In this document: piece after piece, positions 7,910 through 16,542 of the stretch
How positions within the stretch are numbered: position 1 is the stretch's first letter
Layout: each line of letters opens with the position of its first letter
From: Ignavibacteria bacterium
Lineage (GTDB): Bacteria; Bacteroidota; Ignavibacteria; Ignavibacteriales; SURF-24
Assembly: GCA_025612245.1 (NCBI GenBank)
Contig: JAAXKQ010000002.1
Span: 1 to 64,000 of the forward strand
Length of the DNA: 64,000 nucleotides
Reading direction: 5' to 3'
Program-made: the position numbers and the translations under genes
Notes under the pieces: model-generated
What the model was told of the DNA's origin: nothing
Databases searched by the model: none
The model's input: the letters and a program-made list of their open reading frames with translations, nothing else

Positions 7910-10129
7910 ATGGCACCTAAATCAAGCAAAGATGTAGCAAATATACTGGCACTGCTGGACAGGAAGCTAAAGCGCGAGGAGAAAGGGACTGTAATTACCT
8001 TTACGCAGTTCCTTGAGAAAGTAAGCACGCAGCCGGACAAGATATGCCGCAACATTTTTCAGATATTTCACGACCTCATCTATTACTATACGAATGAAGA
8101 GGAGGATTTCAATAACGATCCTGAAAGCATAAACTATAAGACAATAAATTGCGACAAGCTTTTTGTAGAAGAAACCGATACGCCGTTTTTTACCGACCTT
8201 CCGCTTGCAAACCGCCTGGTGCGCCTGGCAGACAGCTATAACGAAGGAACGCAGCAAAATAAGATTTACATATTTGTAGGTCCTCCGGGAAGCGGCAAAA
8301 GCACATTCCTCAATACGCTTCTTCAGAGGTTTGAGGAATATTCCCATACGCCCGACGGGCAGAACTACGAGGTTGTATGGAGGCTGGACAGCTCAAAATT
8401 AAACACCGGAAGCGGGCATTCTTCGGGCGGTATACTTGAAATCCCCTGCCCCAGCCACGACCACCCGATACTCATGATTCCCCGTGCATACAGGGGTGAA
8501 GTGCTGGAGGCTCTTTTGCCTTCAGAGCAGAAGGCGAGAATTTTCAACAAGAAAGAGTATGAATGGTTGCTTAAGGATAAGCCCTGTGCCATCTGCAGTT
8601 CAATATACGACGCGCTCTTGGGGCGCCTGAACTCCCCGGCTGAAATTTTTAACATGATCTTTGCAAGGCGGTACTATTTTAACCGCCGGCTTGGAAACGG
8701 CATCAGCGTTTTTAACCCGGGAGACCCGCACCCCGAGAAATTCGTCCTTACAAATGAGGCGATACAGAAAGAACTCAGCAGCCTTTTCAAGGACAGTAAC
8801 CTCGTTCAGTACATATTCTCGAGGTATGCCCGGACGAATAACGGGATCTTCGCGCTCATGGACGTCAAGGGCGACAATGAGAAACGCCTCATGGATCTGC
8901 ACGGCATTATCTCCGAAGGTGTGCATAAGATTGAGGAGCTGGAGGAAAACGTAAAATCCCTTTTTATTGCACTCATGAATCCTGAGGATAAGGAGAAGAT
9001 AAAGGACGTCAATTCGTTCCACGACCGCATTGTTGAAATAAATGTTAATTACATTCTGAACTATGCCGAAGAGGTAAAGACATACTATCACTCACTCGGA
9101 AAGCAGATTGAAAAACATTTCCTGCCGGGAGTGCTGGAAAACTTTGCCAAAATTGTCATCAGCTCCAGACTGAACCCCGATTCGGAGGCAATAAGGGAAT
9201 GGATTGAATACCCGCGCAAATATGAAAAATACTGCGATGACGACCTATTGCTCCTTAAGATGAGCCTTTACTCCAACATCATTCCCTCGTGGCTGCAGGA
9301 CGAGGACAGGAAAACATTCGACAGGAATATGAGGCGCAAGCTCTTCAGCGAATCTGAAAAGGAAGGCCGCGAGGGCTTCAGCGGACGCGAGTCCATTAAT
9401 ATTTTTAACGACTTCTATACGGCCTACCGCAAGATGTCCAGGCAGGGCCCGGGTACAAACGGTGAAAGGCTGATTACAATGGAAGACGTGAAAAATTTCT
9501 TCTTAAAGTACGTGGAAAGAATTGAGATAATTCCAGAGGGCTTTATAGAATCCATCATAAGGCTGTACGACTATAACGTGATGGAAGAAATAAAGGAATC
9601 GCTCTTTAACCACAACCAGGAAAGGATATGCCGCGACGTGCAGAATTACCTCTTTGCCTCCAACTACGACGTAGGTGAAAAGCAGTACTGTCCTTACACA
9701 AATGAAACCATTGAAATAGGAGAAGCATTCTTTGAGGTAGTGGAACAGCACCTGTTTAAGAAAAAAGTAAGCATGGAATCCAGAAAGAATTTCAGGAATG
9801 AAATTGCCTCCAGGTTTACCATAACACTGCAGGAGATGGTAATTGAAGACAAGCCGATTAGAGAAACGCTGATTTATAAGGAACTTTATAACATATACAT
9901 GAATAACCTGAGGGAGAATATATTTGAGCCCTTCCTGAAGTATACGGCTTATGAAAACGCAATCAAGGAATTCGGGACGGATAAGTTCAATAAGTACGAC
10001 CAGAGGGTTAAAGAAGACGTTTCTTTCCTCTTAAAAAATCTAACCACGAGGTTCAGGTATTCCGAAGAAGGCGCAAAGCAGGTGTGTATTTATATAATCA
10101 GCAAAAATGCCCGGCAGACGGATATATAA
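7910..10129 (+). CDS. Second PrkA-type AAA kinase
   Basis: A 739-residue PrkA-family protein clearly different from the one at 2634..4697. Walker A is GPPGSGKS at 124-131. A cysteine/histidine set (CPSHDHP near 181 and CAIC near 226) lies in an insertion of the AAA domain and could bind metal. The C-terminal two thirds are helical and charged. It closes the operon and is followed by a strong terminator. Two PrkA genes flanking yeaH and spoVR suggest a heteromeric or sequential kinase pair. That is inference, and no kinase residues can be assigned by eye. Confidence 0.88.
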   Translation: MAPKSSKDVANILALLDRKLKREEKGTVITFTQFLEKVSTQPDKICRNIFQIFHDLIYYYTNEEEDFNNDPESINYKTINCDKLFVEETDTPFFTDLPLANRLVRLADSYNEGTQQNKIYIFVGPPGSGKSTFLNTLLQRFEEYSHTPDGQNYEVVWRLDSSKLNTGSGHSSGGILEIPCPSHDHPILMIPRAYRGEVLEALLPSEQKARIFNKKEYEWLLKDKPCAICSSIYDALLGRLNSPAEIFNMIFARRYYFNRRLGNGISVFNPGDPHPEKFVLTNEAIQKELSSLFKDSNLVQYIFSRYARTNNGIFALMDVKGDNEKRLMDLHGIISEGVHKIEELEENVKSLFIALMNPEDKEKIKDVNSFHDRIVEINVNYILNYAEEVKTYYHSLGKQIEKHFLPGVLENFAKIVISSRLNPDSEAIREWIEYPRKYEKYCDDDLLLLKMSLYSNIIPSWLQDEDRKTFDRNMRRKLFSESEKEGREGFSGRESINIFNDFYTAYRKMSRQGPGTNGERLITMEDVKNFFLKYVERIEIIPEGFIESIIRLYDYNVMEEIKESLFNHNQERICRDVQNYLFASNYDVGEKQYCPYTNETIEIGEAFFEVVEQHLFKKKVSMESRKNFRNEIASRFTITLQEMVIEDKPIRETLIYKELYNIYMNNLRENIFEPFLKYTAYENAIKEFGTDKFNKYDQRVKEDVSFLLKNLTTRFRYSEEGAKQVCIYIISKNARQTDI

Positions 10130-10144
10130 ACCATTTTAATCTAA

Positions 10145-10175
10145 AGTCCTGAAGGCTAACCTTCAGGACTTTTTC
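10145..10175. terminator. Terminator between PrkA operon and yciI-like gene
   Basis: Perfect 11-bp stem AGTCCTGAAGG / CCTTCAGGACT with a CTAA loop and a five-T run. It ends the plus-strand operon. It lies just past the stop of the convergent minus-strand gene and could serve both. Confidence 0.88.
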
Positions 10176-10189
10176 CCATTCAAAAAAAC

Positions 10190-10483
10190 TCAGGCAACCC
10201 AGTCTTTAAGGAAATCCTGGTGGTTCTTGGGAGTGAACTCAATAAAGGTGTGTTCTGCCAGCCCCTTTTTCTTATAAGGGTCGTTATTGAAGAATTCGGC
10301 AACAGCTTCCATCGATTCACCCTTTGCAATAACAATTCCCCCGGTGCGTGGAACCTGCGGGCCCGAAAGGAGCAAAAATCCCTCGTCGTAACCCTGTCTT
10401 AAAAAACCTCTGTGTTCAAGTGTGGCTTCTTCTATTTTTTCAATTGGAGCTTTATAAACTATTTCGCAAATAAAGAATTTCAT
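10190..10483 (-). CDS. YciI-like protein
   Basis: A 97-residue protein of the YCII-related dimeric alpha-beta barrel family. It shows the typical N-terminal strand, a His after the first helix (EHRGFL), the SGP turn and an Asp-Pro-Tyr motif (NDPYKKKG) before the last strand. The family active-site pair is a His and an Asp, and both are present. AAGGAAGG upstream supports the ATG. It stands alone and convergent with the PrkA operon. The substrate is unknown. Confidence 0.85.
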   Translation of the reverse strand: MKFFICEIVYKAPIEKIEEATLEHRGFLRQGYDEGFLLLSGPQVPRTGGIVIAKGESMEAVAEFFNNDPYKKKGLAEHTFIEFTPKNHQDFLKDWVA

Positions 10484-10613
10484 AACCTTCCTTTTATGAT
10501 TTTGTATAAGGTAAACATAAAAATAATCGTTTCATTTCTCAAGCATTCATGGGAATTTTGGACTTAAAAATCTGTCTCGCGTATGAACTGTCCTTGTCTT
10601 ATATTTACCTTAT

Positions 10614-11396
10614 GTGAAAAAATTAAAGAATCGGGAAGCGTACTTTATGCGGGAATCTGCCGGACGGGAGCCGTTATACAGGAGAATTTTCGGGACTTAT
10701 GCCCCAAGTGAAATTAGGATTGTCTTTACAGTACTCTTTATGACGCTGGGAATCCTGATTTTCCTTCTGATTACGGGCATTGTCGTTTCCGGGAACACGC
10801 GTCAGCTAGACGAGCTGGTTGTAACGGCCTTAAGAGAACCGGGGGATTACTCGAAGCCCGTGGGGCCGCGCGCCTTAATTGGAATCATGCGCGACGTTAC
10901 CTCGCTTGGCGGGGCCACATTTGTGACGCTTACGACGGTAATTGTAATAATTTACCTTTTGCTGGAGAAAAAAAGGCGTTCGCTCATGCTGGTACTTCTG
11001 GCCACGCTTGGCGGTGGAATGCTGGAAACTTTCCTTAAAAGCCTCATTGCAAGGCAGAGGCCAAGCGCAGTTTTTCAGCTTATGCCGGAATATTCCCACA
11101 GTTTCCCGAGCGGGCATTCCATGATGTCTGCCGTAGTTTATCTTTCACTGGCCGTGCTGATAGCCAGGATCCAGAAACGCAGGGTAATAAGAATTTATGT
11201 TATTGCGGTGGCGCTGTTTCTTACCTTTATTATCGGGATAAGCAGAATTTACCTTGGAGTCCATTACCCCACGGATGTTCTTGCCGGTTGGGCGCTTGGA
11301 CTTGCCTGGGCGTCATTCGTATGGTTTTTATCCTGGAAGCTGGAGCTCAGGGATAAAAGCGGGAAAGACCTCATTAAGGATGAGGAAATGAAGTAG
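10614..11396 (+). CDS. PAP2 family membrane phosphatase
   Basis: A 260-residue integral membrane protein with the three PAP2 phosphatase motifs: K142-x6-RP (KSLIARQRP), PSGH at 165-168 with the catalytic His, and SRIYLGVHYPTD with His217 and Asp221. About five to six membrane segments are visible. Likely substrates are undecaprenyl pyrophosphate or phosphatidate-type lipids. Translation may start at GTG 10614 or at the in-frame ATG 10647. Neither has a strong ribosome site. Confidence 0.9.
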   Translation: MKKLKNREAYFMRESAGREPLYRRIFGTYAPSEIRIVFTVLFMTLGILIFLLITGIVVSGNTRQLDELVVTALREPGDYSKPVGPRALIGIMRDVTSLGGATFVTLTTVIVIIYLLLEKKRRSLMLVLLATLGGGMLETFLKSLIARQRPSAVFQLMPEYSHSFPSGHSMMSAVVYLSLAVLIARIQKRRVIRIYVIAVALFLTFIIGISRIYLGVHYPTDVLAGWALGLAWASFVWFLSWKLELRDKSGKDLIKDEEMK

Positions 11397-11530
11397 TCCA
11401 AACTCCTACAAACTTTTCAGATATATCCCTATTTTTGTCAGCCCCTTGTTGTGCTATCTTTATTCCATCAATTTCAAATGTTTTAATATTTACCTGCGGG
11501 AAATACTCCCGAAGAAATGATGAGGATGAA

Positions 11531-11962
11531 ATGCTGAACGGATTAAGCCATAAGGAAAGTTTATACGGGACATTACCCTTATCTGAGAATAATTCTCATT
11601 TAAGGTTTCAGAAGATGATGGAAGACAAAAAGCGCAAAGATGAAAGTTTTTCCACGGGAATCTTTGAAAAAGGGATCCAGGCCTCAAAGGCAAAAAACGA
11701 ACTGATCTTTGCTCTGGTACGCATGGGAACGATTTTGTATACGCACGGGATACTTGAGGCCGGAAAGTGCAGGGTAAGCTTTTTTATGAGGCTGAAGCAC
11801 AGCGATTTAATTAACAGCGCGCTTGAATTTTTAGAAATGGCAAAGGAAAACGCAACTTTACTGAAAAAATCGGGCCTTAAGGGGCTTTCGGTTCCAGAAC
11901 TTCAGCTGAAGCTTGAAAAATACCGCGACTCACTGGAAGAAAAGGTACTGAACTTCTGTTAA
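11531..11962 (+). CDS. Unknown small helical protein
   Basis: A 143-residue protein I do not recognise. The chosen ATG follows GATGAGG with five-base spacing. An upstream GTG in frame (11435) would add 32 residues of non-helical, Cys-rich sequence and is unlikely. The protein is charged and mostly helical, with one moderately hydrophobic stretch (ELIFALVRMGTILYTHGIL) and a C-terminal amphipathic helix. There is no signal peptide. It ends just before a terminator shared with the convergent membrane-protein gene. Confidence 0.65.
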   Translation: MLNGLSHKESLYGTLPLSENNSHLRFQKMMEDKKRKDESFSTGIFEKGIQASKAKNELIFALVRMGTILYTHGILEAGKCRVSFFMRLKHSDLINSALEFLEMAKENATLLKKSGLKGLSVPELQLKLEKYRDSLEEKVLNFC

Positions 11963-11980
11963 AAAATATTTTCCCCAATA

Positions 11981-12029
11981 AAAAAGGCCCTGCCGGGGCA
12001 GAGTGGACAAACCTGGCGCGGCCTTTTTC
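11981..12029. terminator. Bidirectional terminator
   Basis: AAAAAGGCC (11981 on) pairs with GGCCTTTTT (12019 on) around an imperfect inner hairpin (CCCTGCCGGGGCAG). T runs exist on both strands. It separates the convergent genes ending at 11962 and 12040. Confidence 0.7.
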
Positions 12030-12039
12030 TTTATTCCCT

Positions 12040-12657
12040 TCAGAGATCCGCATAGTTTCTTATCGACTTCCCTCTTATATTCATGAAGTAAAAGGTTACT
12101 GAAGCTGTAAGTGTAATTGTAAATATGTTTACGAAAAAAGAGGCAACGTGTTCGAGTGTTTTGTTCATTTCAGGGAAGCCGAAAACAAGGGAAATTCCAA
12201 ACCAGGCGGCAAAAATAGCCGTCTGTGCGCTTATTGTAAGTCCAATGAGCTCCCTTTTCCCCGTATTGTCGGCTGAGGCCAAGCCGGCGGCAACGCCTAT
12301 TACAATTGCAATCAGGAAACCCGTAAAGATGGGGCTGAATTCCTGGTACTGTAAAGGCGGGTGTGTAAGGAAGGCGCAAAGGGCGCCGGCAGCAACAATT
12401 ACAAGTGTTGCCGTAACAATGGCCAGCACGCCCTGTAAAGCAAGCCGCCATTCCCTTGTGCAGATTCCAAAGGCAATTGCAAGAATTTCCTGTATGTATG
12501 GGAAGAAAAGGAGTCCCGAGATCATTATTAGGAGTTTATACTGGATCATGCCGTATGAAAGGAGCATTGCAGCGGCGAAAGCCCTTCCCACGAAGCTGAA
12601 AGTAATGTGCGAAAATTCCCAGAGCTCCTCGTAGATATCGATTGGCGGAATTACCAC
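12040..12657 (-). CDS. Polytopic membrane protein of unknown function
   Basis: A 205-residue membrane protein with about six hydrophobic segments and short polar loops (ASADNTGKRELIG in the middle). I chose the GTG at 12655-12657 because GGAAGG lies upstream and because the longer open frame (to 12846) translates a REP-like hairpin and purine tract, giving an implausible Phe/Pro/Arg-rich leader. The frame upstream lacks a better ATG. The layout loosely resembles DUF389-type proteins, but I see no diagnostic motif. The start is uncertain. Confidence 0.6.
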   Translation of the reverse strand: MVIPPIDIYEELWEFSHITFSFVGRAFAAAMLLSYGMIQYKLLIMISGLLFFPYIQEILAIAFGICTREWRLALQGVLAIVTATLVIVAAGALCAFLTHPPLQYQEFSPIFTGFLIAIVIGVAAGLASADNTGKRELIGLTISAQTAIFAAWFGISLVFGFPEMNKTLEHVASFFVNIFTITLTASVTFYFMNIRGKSIRNYADL

Positions 12658-12698
12658 GGGAAGCGTAACCTTCCGGGTTAAAAAAGGGGTAGCCAATT

Positions 12699-12733
12699 GA
12701 AAATTAAAAATTAAAAAGGAAAAAGGAAAAAGT
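12699..12733. repeat. Purine-rich low-complexity tract
   Basis: AAAATTAAAAATTAAAAAG followed by AAAAAGG repeats. The same 19-base core recurs at 14725-14745, and an inverted, longer version lies at 17338-17420. All three are intergenic and within the 12-17.5 kb accessory region. Confidence 0.7.
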
Positions 12734-12737
12734 AACT

Positions 12738-12761
12738 GTAGGGGCGGACGGCGGTCCGCCC
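12738..12761 (+). repeat. REP-like hairpin, GTAG head, copy 1
   Basis: GTAG (12738-12741) followed by a perfect stem GGGCGGAC-GGCG-GTCCGCCC. A second copy at 17464-17487 has the same head and loop but GGGCGAAC / GTTCGCCC arms. The G-C to A-T exchange on both arms is a compensatory change. Confidence 0.75.
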
Positions 12762-12944
12762 TTGACTCGACGCAAAATTCCGGTAAATAAAAATAAAATC
12801 CGGTCATAACCCCCGGCGCGGGAAATTCCGGCAAATACAAAAACAATATTCTTTATATCCCCGGGACGGGGTTAAATGCGGGGCGAAAAAAGGGCAAAAA
12901 CGAACGGGAATCTGGGATCTCCACTGGCAGAAATCGTAAAACAA

Positions 12945-13307
12945 TTATACATAATATTCCCCGAAAGCCTTCAGAAGATCCACAACCTGGTCTGTTAATT
13001 CGCATGCGACAGCTTCACCAAGCTCGCTATAGATGGAGAAAGCCGGTTCGGATACAATTCCTGCCTCCTGCAATGCCTCAACAACTCCTTGAGCTTCCAT
13101 GCCTCTACTTACGGCAATAAGGCGGTTATCGCCGAATGGGTATTCCCTATAAAAATCGTATGCGTTGACTGTAAAGTTTAAGATGGGAATTCCATCCTCA
13201 GTCTTGAAGATCAGAGCCGGATTCATGTCGTTATACCTGGAGAAATACAGTTTTCCCTTAAATCCGTTCCAATCAAATTTGTCGAGTAATAATACTTCGT
13301 AAACCAA
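12945..13307 (-). CDS. DUF4313-like small protein
   Basis: A 120-residue acidic protein. The pattern (FDWNGFKGKL, an F-x-T-E-D-G-x-P strand, a TVN segment, then VVEALQEAGIV) resembles DUF4313 proteins found on Bacteroidota mobile elements, an identification made from memory. An in-frame TAA lies nine bases before the TTG at 13307, so TTG is the only early start, with AAGAAAG upstream. A Met29 start would lose the first strands. It sits in an accessory-looking region with AT-rich flanks. Confidence 0.6.
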   Translation of the reverse strand: MVYEVLLLDKFDWNGFKGKLYFSRYNDMNPALIFKTEDGIPILNFTVNAYDFYREYPFGDNRLIAVSRGMEAQGVVEALQEAGIVSEPAFSIYSELGEAVACELTDQVVDLLKAFGEYYV

Positions 13308-13772
13308 TTTATTTTACTTTCTTTGATAAACATTATTTAATAACTCTGAATTTATTTAAGGAAAAACTGAATTTTAGGTCGCCCAAATTCAGGAAATATG
13401 GTTATCAGGAATGACAAATATTCAATTATCCCTTTATATTAATAACAAGTATAAGCTGCCGGAAATTCCAAAACCCGGATAAAATTGTTTGAATTAGTGT
13501 GTGGCAGGTTGGGATAAAATATGTAAGCCATCGGATTTTGTAAAGGTATTTTTAGGGTCGTAACCTAGAAGTCCCTTTTGAACTACATAAAATGAAAATG
13601 ACTTTTCTTGCCATTGTCTTCAAAATAAGATTGAAAACTTCCGCCAGTTGTCAAATAGCAACAATAAGTAGCGATGTTACAACCATAAGTTCCTATATCT
13701 TAATTGATTTGGAAAATGAATCCGTATATCTTTGAAACATTGATACAATAAACAAAAGAAAGGATATTGATA
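13308..13772. other. AT-rich gene-free stretch
   Basis: About 465 bases without a supported gene, more AT-rich than neighbouring genes. Short open stretches exist on both strands (47 codons on plus at 13592..13735, about 41 codons on minus ending at 13494), but none has a ribosome site or a recognisable product. It may contain decayed coding sequence. The last 50 bases hold the promoter and AAAGGA site of the XRE regulator. Confidence 0.5.
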
Positions 13773-14714
13773 ATGGAAGCTAAGATGATTGGCGGTAAAA
13801 TTGCCGAGGCACGAAAGAAATTAAATATGTCCCAGGCCGAACTCGCCAGGCAGCTGTTTATCAGTCCGCAGGCAGTAGGTAAATGGGAGCGCGGGGAATC
13901 AATTCCCAATATCATTACTTTTAACCGCCTGGCTGAAATTCTGGGTGTTGACCTTAATTATTTTTCAGAGAATTTGCAATCCCCCGGCAATGAAAAGGCT
14001 CCTGATGCAACCGGCACGGGCAGCGTCGGGCAAACGCCGCCGGAGCATGAGGGCGCTTTCCGCCCCGGGGAACGGCCGGTGCAAATAAAGCTTACAGCGG
14101 CCAATCTGCAGCAGAGCGATTTCGCCGGCGTTGTTTTGCACAAAGGGAAATTCAAGGCAAGCGCATTGCATGGAGCCGATTTTAGCGGCGCCGACCTTAC
14201 AGGCAGCTCCTTCGAGGTCAGTGACGCGGGTGAAGCCAATTTTGACGGGACGAACCTGACGGACTGCAGCTTTTCCGTTACTGATCTTTCGGGCGCGGAT
14301 TTCAATAAATCTATCCTTGTACGCACGGAATTCAGCAAATCCGGGATGAGCCGCGCAAAGTTCACTGATGTTAACATGATAGACGTAAAAATGTCGGTAA
14401 CCGACCTTAGGGAAACGCTCTTTGAAAACTGCTCTTTTACCGGCGTGGATTTCAAGAATACCGACCTGCGGGGACTCAGTTTCGAGGGGCAGACTTTTAT
14501 TGACGTCAGGTTCGACAAGTCGGCACTGACCGGTGTTTCCTTCAAAGGTGCTGCATTCAGGAACGTGTCGTTTACGCTGCCTTTTTCGGTTACAAACAAA
14601 TCATACCTTGCCATGAAGACTGTCTGTTTCGACGGCGCTACGATGGATAAGCTGACCTATGCGGCGCTTAAAGGCTTATGGATAATCGACCTGTCAAAGG
14701 TTACGGTGATCTGA
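13773..14714 (+). CDS. XRE-type HTH fused to pentapeptide repeats
   Basis: A 313-residue protein. Residues 5-62 are a Cro/C1-type helix-turn-helix (SQAELARQLFISPQAVGKWE), followed by a Pro/Gly-rich linker (70-108). Residues 112-285 are about 30 pentapeptide repeats of the A(D/N)LxX type (GADFSGADLTGSSF and so on), which fold as a right-handed quadrilateral helix. ATG 13773 has AAAGGA eight bases upstream and is preferred over the TTG at 13767. It probably regulates the ABC exporter genes that start 50 bases later. Pentapeptide proteins can mimic DNA or protect gyrase, so a sensing or immunity role is possible but unproven. Confidence 0.88.
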   Translation: MEAKMIGGKIAEARKKLNMSQAELARQLFISPQAVGKWERGESIPNIITFNRLAEILGVDLNYFSENLQSPGNEKAPDATGTGSVGQTPPEHEGAFRPGERPVQIKLTAANLQQSDFAGVVLHKGKFKASALHGADFSGADLTGSSFEVSDAGEANFDGTNLTDCSFSVTDLSGADFNKSILVRTEFSKSGMSRAKFTDVNMIDVKMSVTDLRETLFENCSFTGVDFKNTDLRGLSFEGQTFIDVRFDKSALTGVSFKGAAFRNVSFTLPFSVTNKSYLAMKTVCFDGATMDKLTYAALKGLWIIDLSKVTVI

Positions 14715-14720
14715 GGAGTT

Positions 14721-14745
14721 AATTAAAAATTAAAAATTAAAAAGT
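14721..14745. repeat. Purine-rich tract between regulator and ABC genes
   Basis: Three AATTAAAA units, sharing a 19-base core with the tract at 12699-12733. Confidence 0.6.
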
Positions 14746-14763
14746 GAAGAAAGATACTAAAAA

Positions 14764-15534
14764 GTGATGAATACGCAGAACAAATCAATAAGGGTAAAAG
14801 GACTCAGGAAGTCGTACAAAGAGCTTCATGTCCTTAATGGTGTGGATTTCGAGGTGGAAAAAGGGAGTATTTTCGCCCTGCTCGGCTCTAACGGCGCGGG
14901 CAAGACAACTATTGTAAAAATTCTTACCACGCTTCTAAAACAGGATGGCGGAAGTGCTGAAGTAAACGGGTTCGATGTTGCCTCAAAGCCCGAAAGTGTG
15001 CGGCTGTCAATAAGCCTGACAGGGCAGTTTGCAGCAGTGGACGAGATTCTAAGCGGCCGCGAAAACCTGGTTATGATTGCCCGGCTGAGGCATCTTAAAA
15101 ATCCGCACCGGGAGGCCGATGAACTCCTGAACCGCTTCGGCCTCACTGAGGCCGCCGGACGCAGGGTTTCAACATATTCAGGCGGTATGCGTCGCAGGCT
15201 GGACATAGCAATGAGCCTTGTGGGAAAATCGCAGATCATTTTCCTGGACGAGCCCACAACCGGGCTTGACCCGGAGGCGCGCCTTGAAGTCTGGAAAATG
15301 GTTAAAGAGCTTGCTCAAAACGGTACTACGGTATTCCTGACTACACAGATACTGGAGGAGGCTGAACAGCTTGCCAGCCGGATTGCAATTTTACATGAGG
15401 GCAGGATTATTGCCAATGGCACGCTAGCCGAGCTTAAAAAGCTGTTCCCGCCCGCAAAGGTGGAGTATGTGGAAAAACAACCGTCGCTCGAGGAAATATT
15501 TCTTGCAATCATCGGCAAAAGGGAGATGAATTAA
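14764..15534 (+). CDS. ABC exporter ATPase (DrrA/CcmA type)
   Basis: A 256-residue nucleotide-binding subunit. It has Walker A GSNGAGKTT, signature YSGGMRRRLD, Walker B IIFLDEP and the D-loop TGLDPEA. The GMRRRLD signature and the short C-terminal extension are typical of drug and daunorubicin-type exporters. GTG 14764 or ATG 14767 can start it. Its stop is immediately followed by the permease ATG at 15535, so the two are translated together. Substrate is not predictable, and context suggests regulation by the XRE-pentapeptide protein. Confidence 0.93.
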   Translation: MMNTQNKSIRVKGLRKSYKELHVLNGVDFEVEKGSIFALLGSNGAGKTTIVKILTTLLKQDGGSAEVNGFDVASKPESVRLSISLTGQFAAVDEILSGRENLVMIARLRHLKNPHREADELLNRFGLTEAAGRRVSTYSGGMRRRLDIAMSLVGKSQIIFLDEPTTGLDPEARLEVWKMVKELAQNGTTVFLTTQILEEAEQLASRIAILHEGRIIANGTLAELKKLFPPAKVEYVEKQPSLEEIFLAIIGKREMN

Positions 15535-16302
15535 ATGGATACAGCAAAGAATTATTTATTCAGTGATATGAGCGTTATGCTTGCCCGTTCAATGCGCCAT
15601 CATTTCCGCAGCATGGATACTATAATTACGGCTACAATTATGCCTATTGCCCTTATGCTGCTGTTCGTTTATGTTTTAGGCGGCGCAATTCAAACCGGCA
15701 CGGATAATTATGTTAATTACCTGCTGCCCGGGGTCCTGCTCATTACCATTGCAAACAGTATAGGCTATACGTCTTTCCGCCTTTTTAACGATGTGCACCG
15801 TGGGATATTCGAGCGTTTCCACTCCATGCCGGTTGCACGCACGGCCGCATTGTGGGGGCATGTTTTGACCTCTCTGGTATCAAATGCAATTTCAGTCGCG
15901 GCGGTTATTCTGGTGGCCATAGTTATGGGTTTCCGTTCTTCGGCGGGAATATTGTCGTGGCTTTCCGTAGCCGGAATCCTCGTACTTTTTACACTGGCTT
16001 TAACCTGGATAGCGGCTATTCCGGGCTTGTCGGCAAAAACGCAGGATGGCGCAATTGCAATTGCCTATCCTATTCATTTATTGCCTTTAATCAGCTCGGC
16101 GTTTGTGCCTACGGCTTCCATGCCGGGGCCTGTCCGCGTCTTTGCCGAAAACCAGCCTGTAACCTTTATTGTCGATGCTATACGCCTGCTGCTTTCAGGG
16201 AAGGCTGCCGGTAACGAAATATGGATTGCGCTTGCGTGGTGCTCCGGCATTATGCTGGCGGCATATGCCCTTGCGGTCAGGACGTATAAAAAGCATGCGT
16301 GA
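15535..16302 (+). CDS. ABC-2 type exporter permease (DrrB type)
   Basis: A 255-residue membrane subunit with six predicted helices and the ABC-2 signature region (FNDVHRGIFERFHSMPV) after the second helix. It carries a conserved PxSSAFVPTASMPGP motif between helices five and six, as in DrrB-like permeases. It pairs with the ATPase directly upstream with no gap. No terminator follows, but an inverted repeat (GTCAATT/TTCAGGC and GCCTGAA/AATTGAC, 16334-16374) lies 30 bases downstream. Confidence 0.93.
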   Translation: MDTAKNYLFSDMSVMLARSMRHHFRSMDTIITATIMPIALMLLFVYVLGGAIQTGTDNYVNYLLPGVLLITIANSIGYTSFRLFNDVHRGIFERFHSMPVARTAALWGHVLTSLVSNAISVAAVILVAIVMGFRSSAGILSWLSVAGILVLFTLALTWIAAIPGLSAKTQDGAIAIAYPIHLLPLISSAFVPTASMPGPVRVFAENQPVTFIVDAIRLLLSGKAAGNEIWIALAWCSGIMLAAYALAVRTYKKHA

Positions 16303-16333
16303 GAATTAAAAAGGTCCGGCATTGGGTGTCTGG

Positions 16334-16374
16334 TCAATTTGTCCGTTTCAGGCGGGTTCTCAGCCTGAATTGAC
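16334..16374. repeat. Inverted repeat downstream of ABC genes
   Basis: GTCAATT then TTCAGGC pair with GCCTGAA and AATTGAC, with an inner loop GGGTTCTCA. It lies between the permease stop and the end of a convergent small gene. It may be a weak terminator, as there is no T run. Confidence 0.5.
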
Positions 16375-16386
16375 ACTTCCGTTAGC

Positions 16387-16542
16387 TTATAAAAATGGAT
16401 TAAGAGAGCTTTCTAATACACTAAATTCAGGATGCACTCGAATACTATACTCTGTCGGATTCAGGATCTTACTAATCATCCGAGCATCTGGACGGCCTAA
16501 TTCCAATAGGCTAATTTTTAGACCATCTGACGCATTCGCCAT
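16387..16542 (-). CDS. Small unknown gene overlapping its neighbour
   Basis: A 51-codon open frame starting MANASDGLKIS and ending SSLNPFL. Its ATG lies inside the 3' end of the 92-residue gene at 16511..16789, with a 32-base overlap in another frame. The composition is protein-like, with balanced charged and hydrophobic residues. No Shine-Dalgarno is visible, so translation would depend on coupling or frameshifting. Alternatively the two frames are one gene broken by a frameshift. I do not recognise the product. Confidence 0.45.
   Translation of the reverse strand: MANASDGLKISLLELGRPDARMISKILNPTEYSIRVHPEFSVLESSLNPFL

Noticed and set aside
6937-8055. 372-codon open frame on the minus strand across spoVR and the second PrkA gene
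   Set aside because: It is entirely antisense to two well-supported genes. The translation has no domain sense and looks like a codon-bias shadow.
12658-12846. N-terminal extension of the membrane protein gene at 12040
   Set aside because: It translates a REP-like hairpin and purine tract into a Pro/Phe/Arg-rich peptide. A GTG start with GGAAGG upstream fits better.
13494-13619. 41-codon open stretch on the minus strand (ending ...GLLGYDPKNTFTKSDGL...)
   Set aside because: It reads like protein but has an upstream in-frame stop and no start or ribosome site. It may be a decayed gene but cannot be supported.
13592-13735. 47-codon plus-strand frame before the XRE regulator
   Set aside because: No ribosome site, and composition is typical of AT-rich non-coding DNA.
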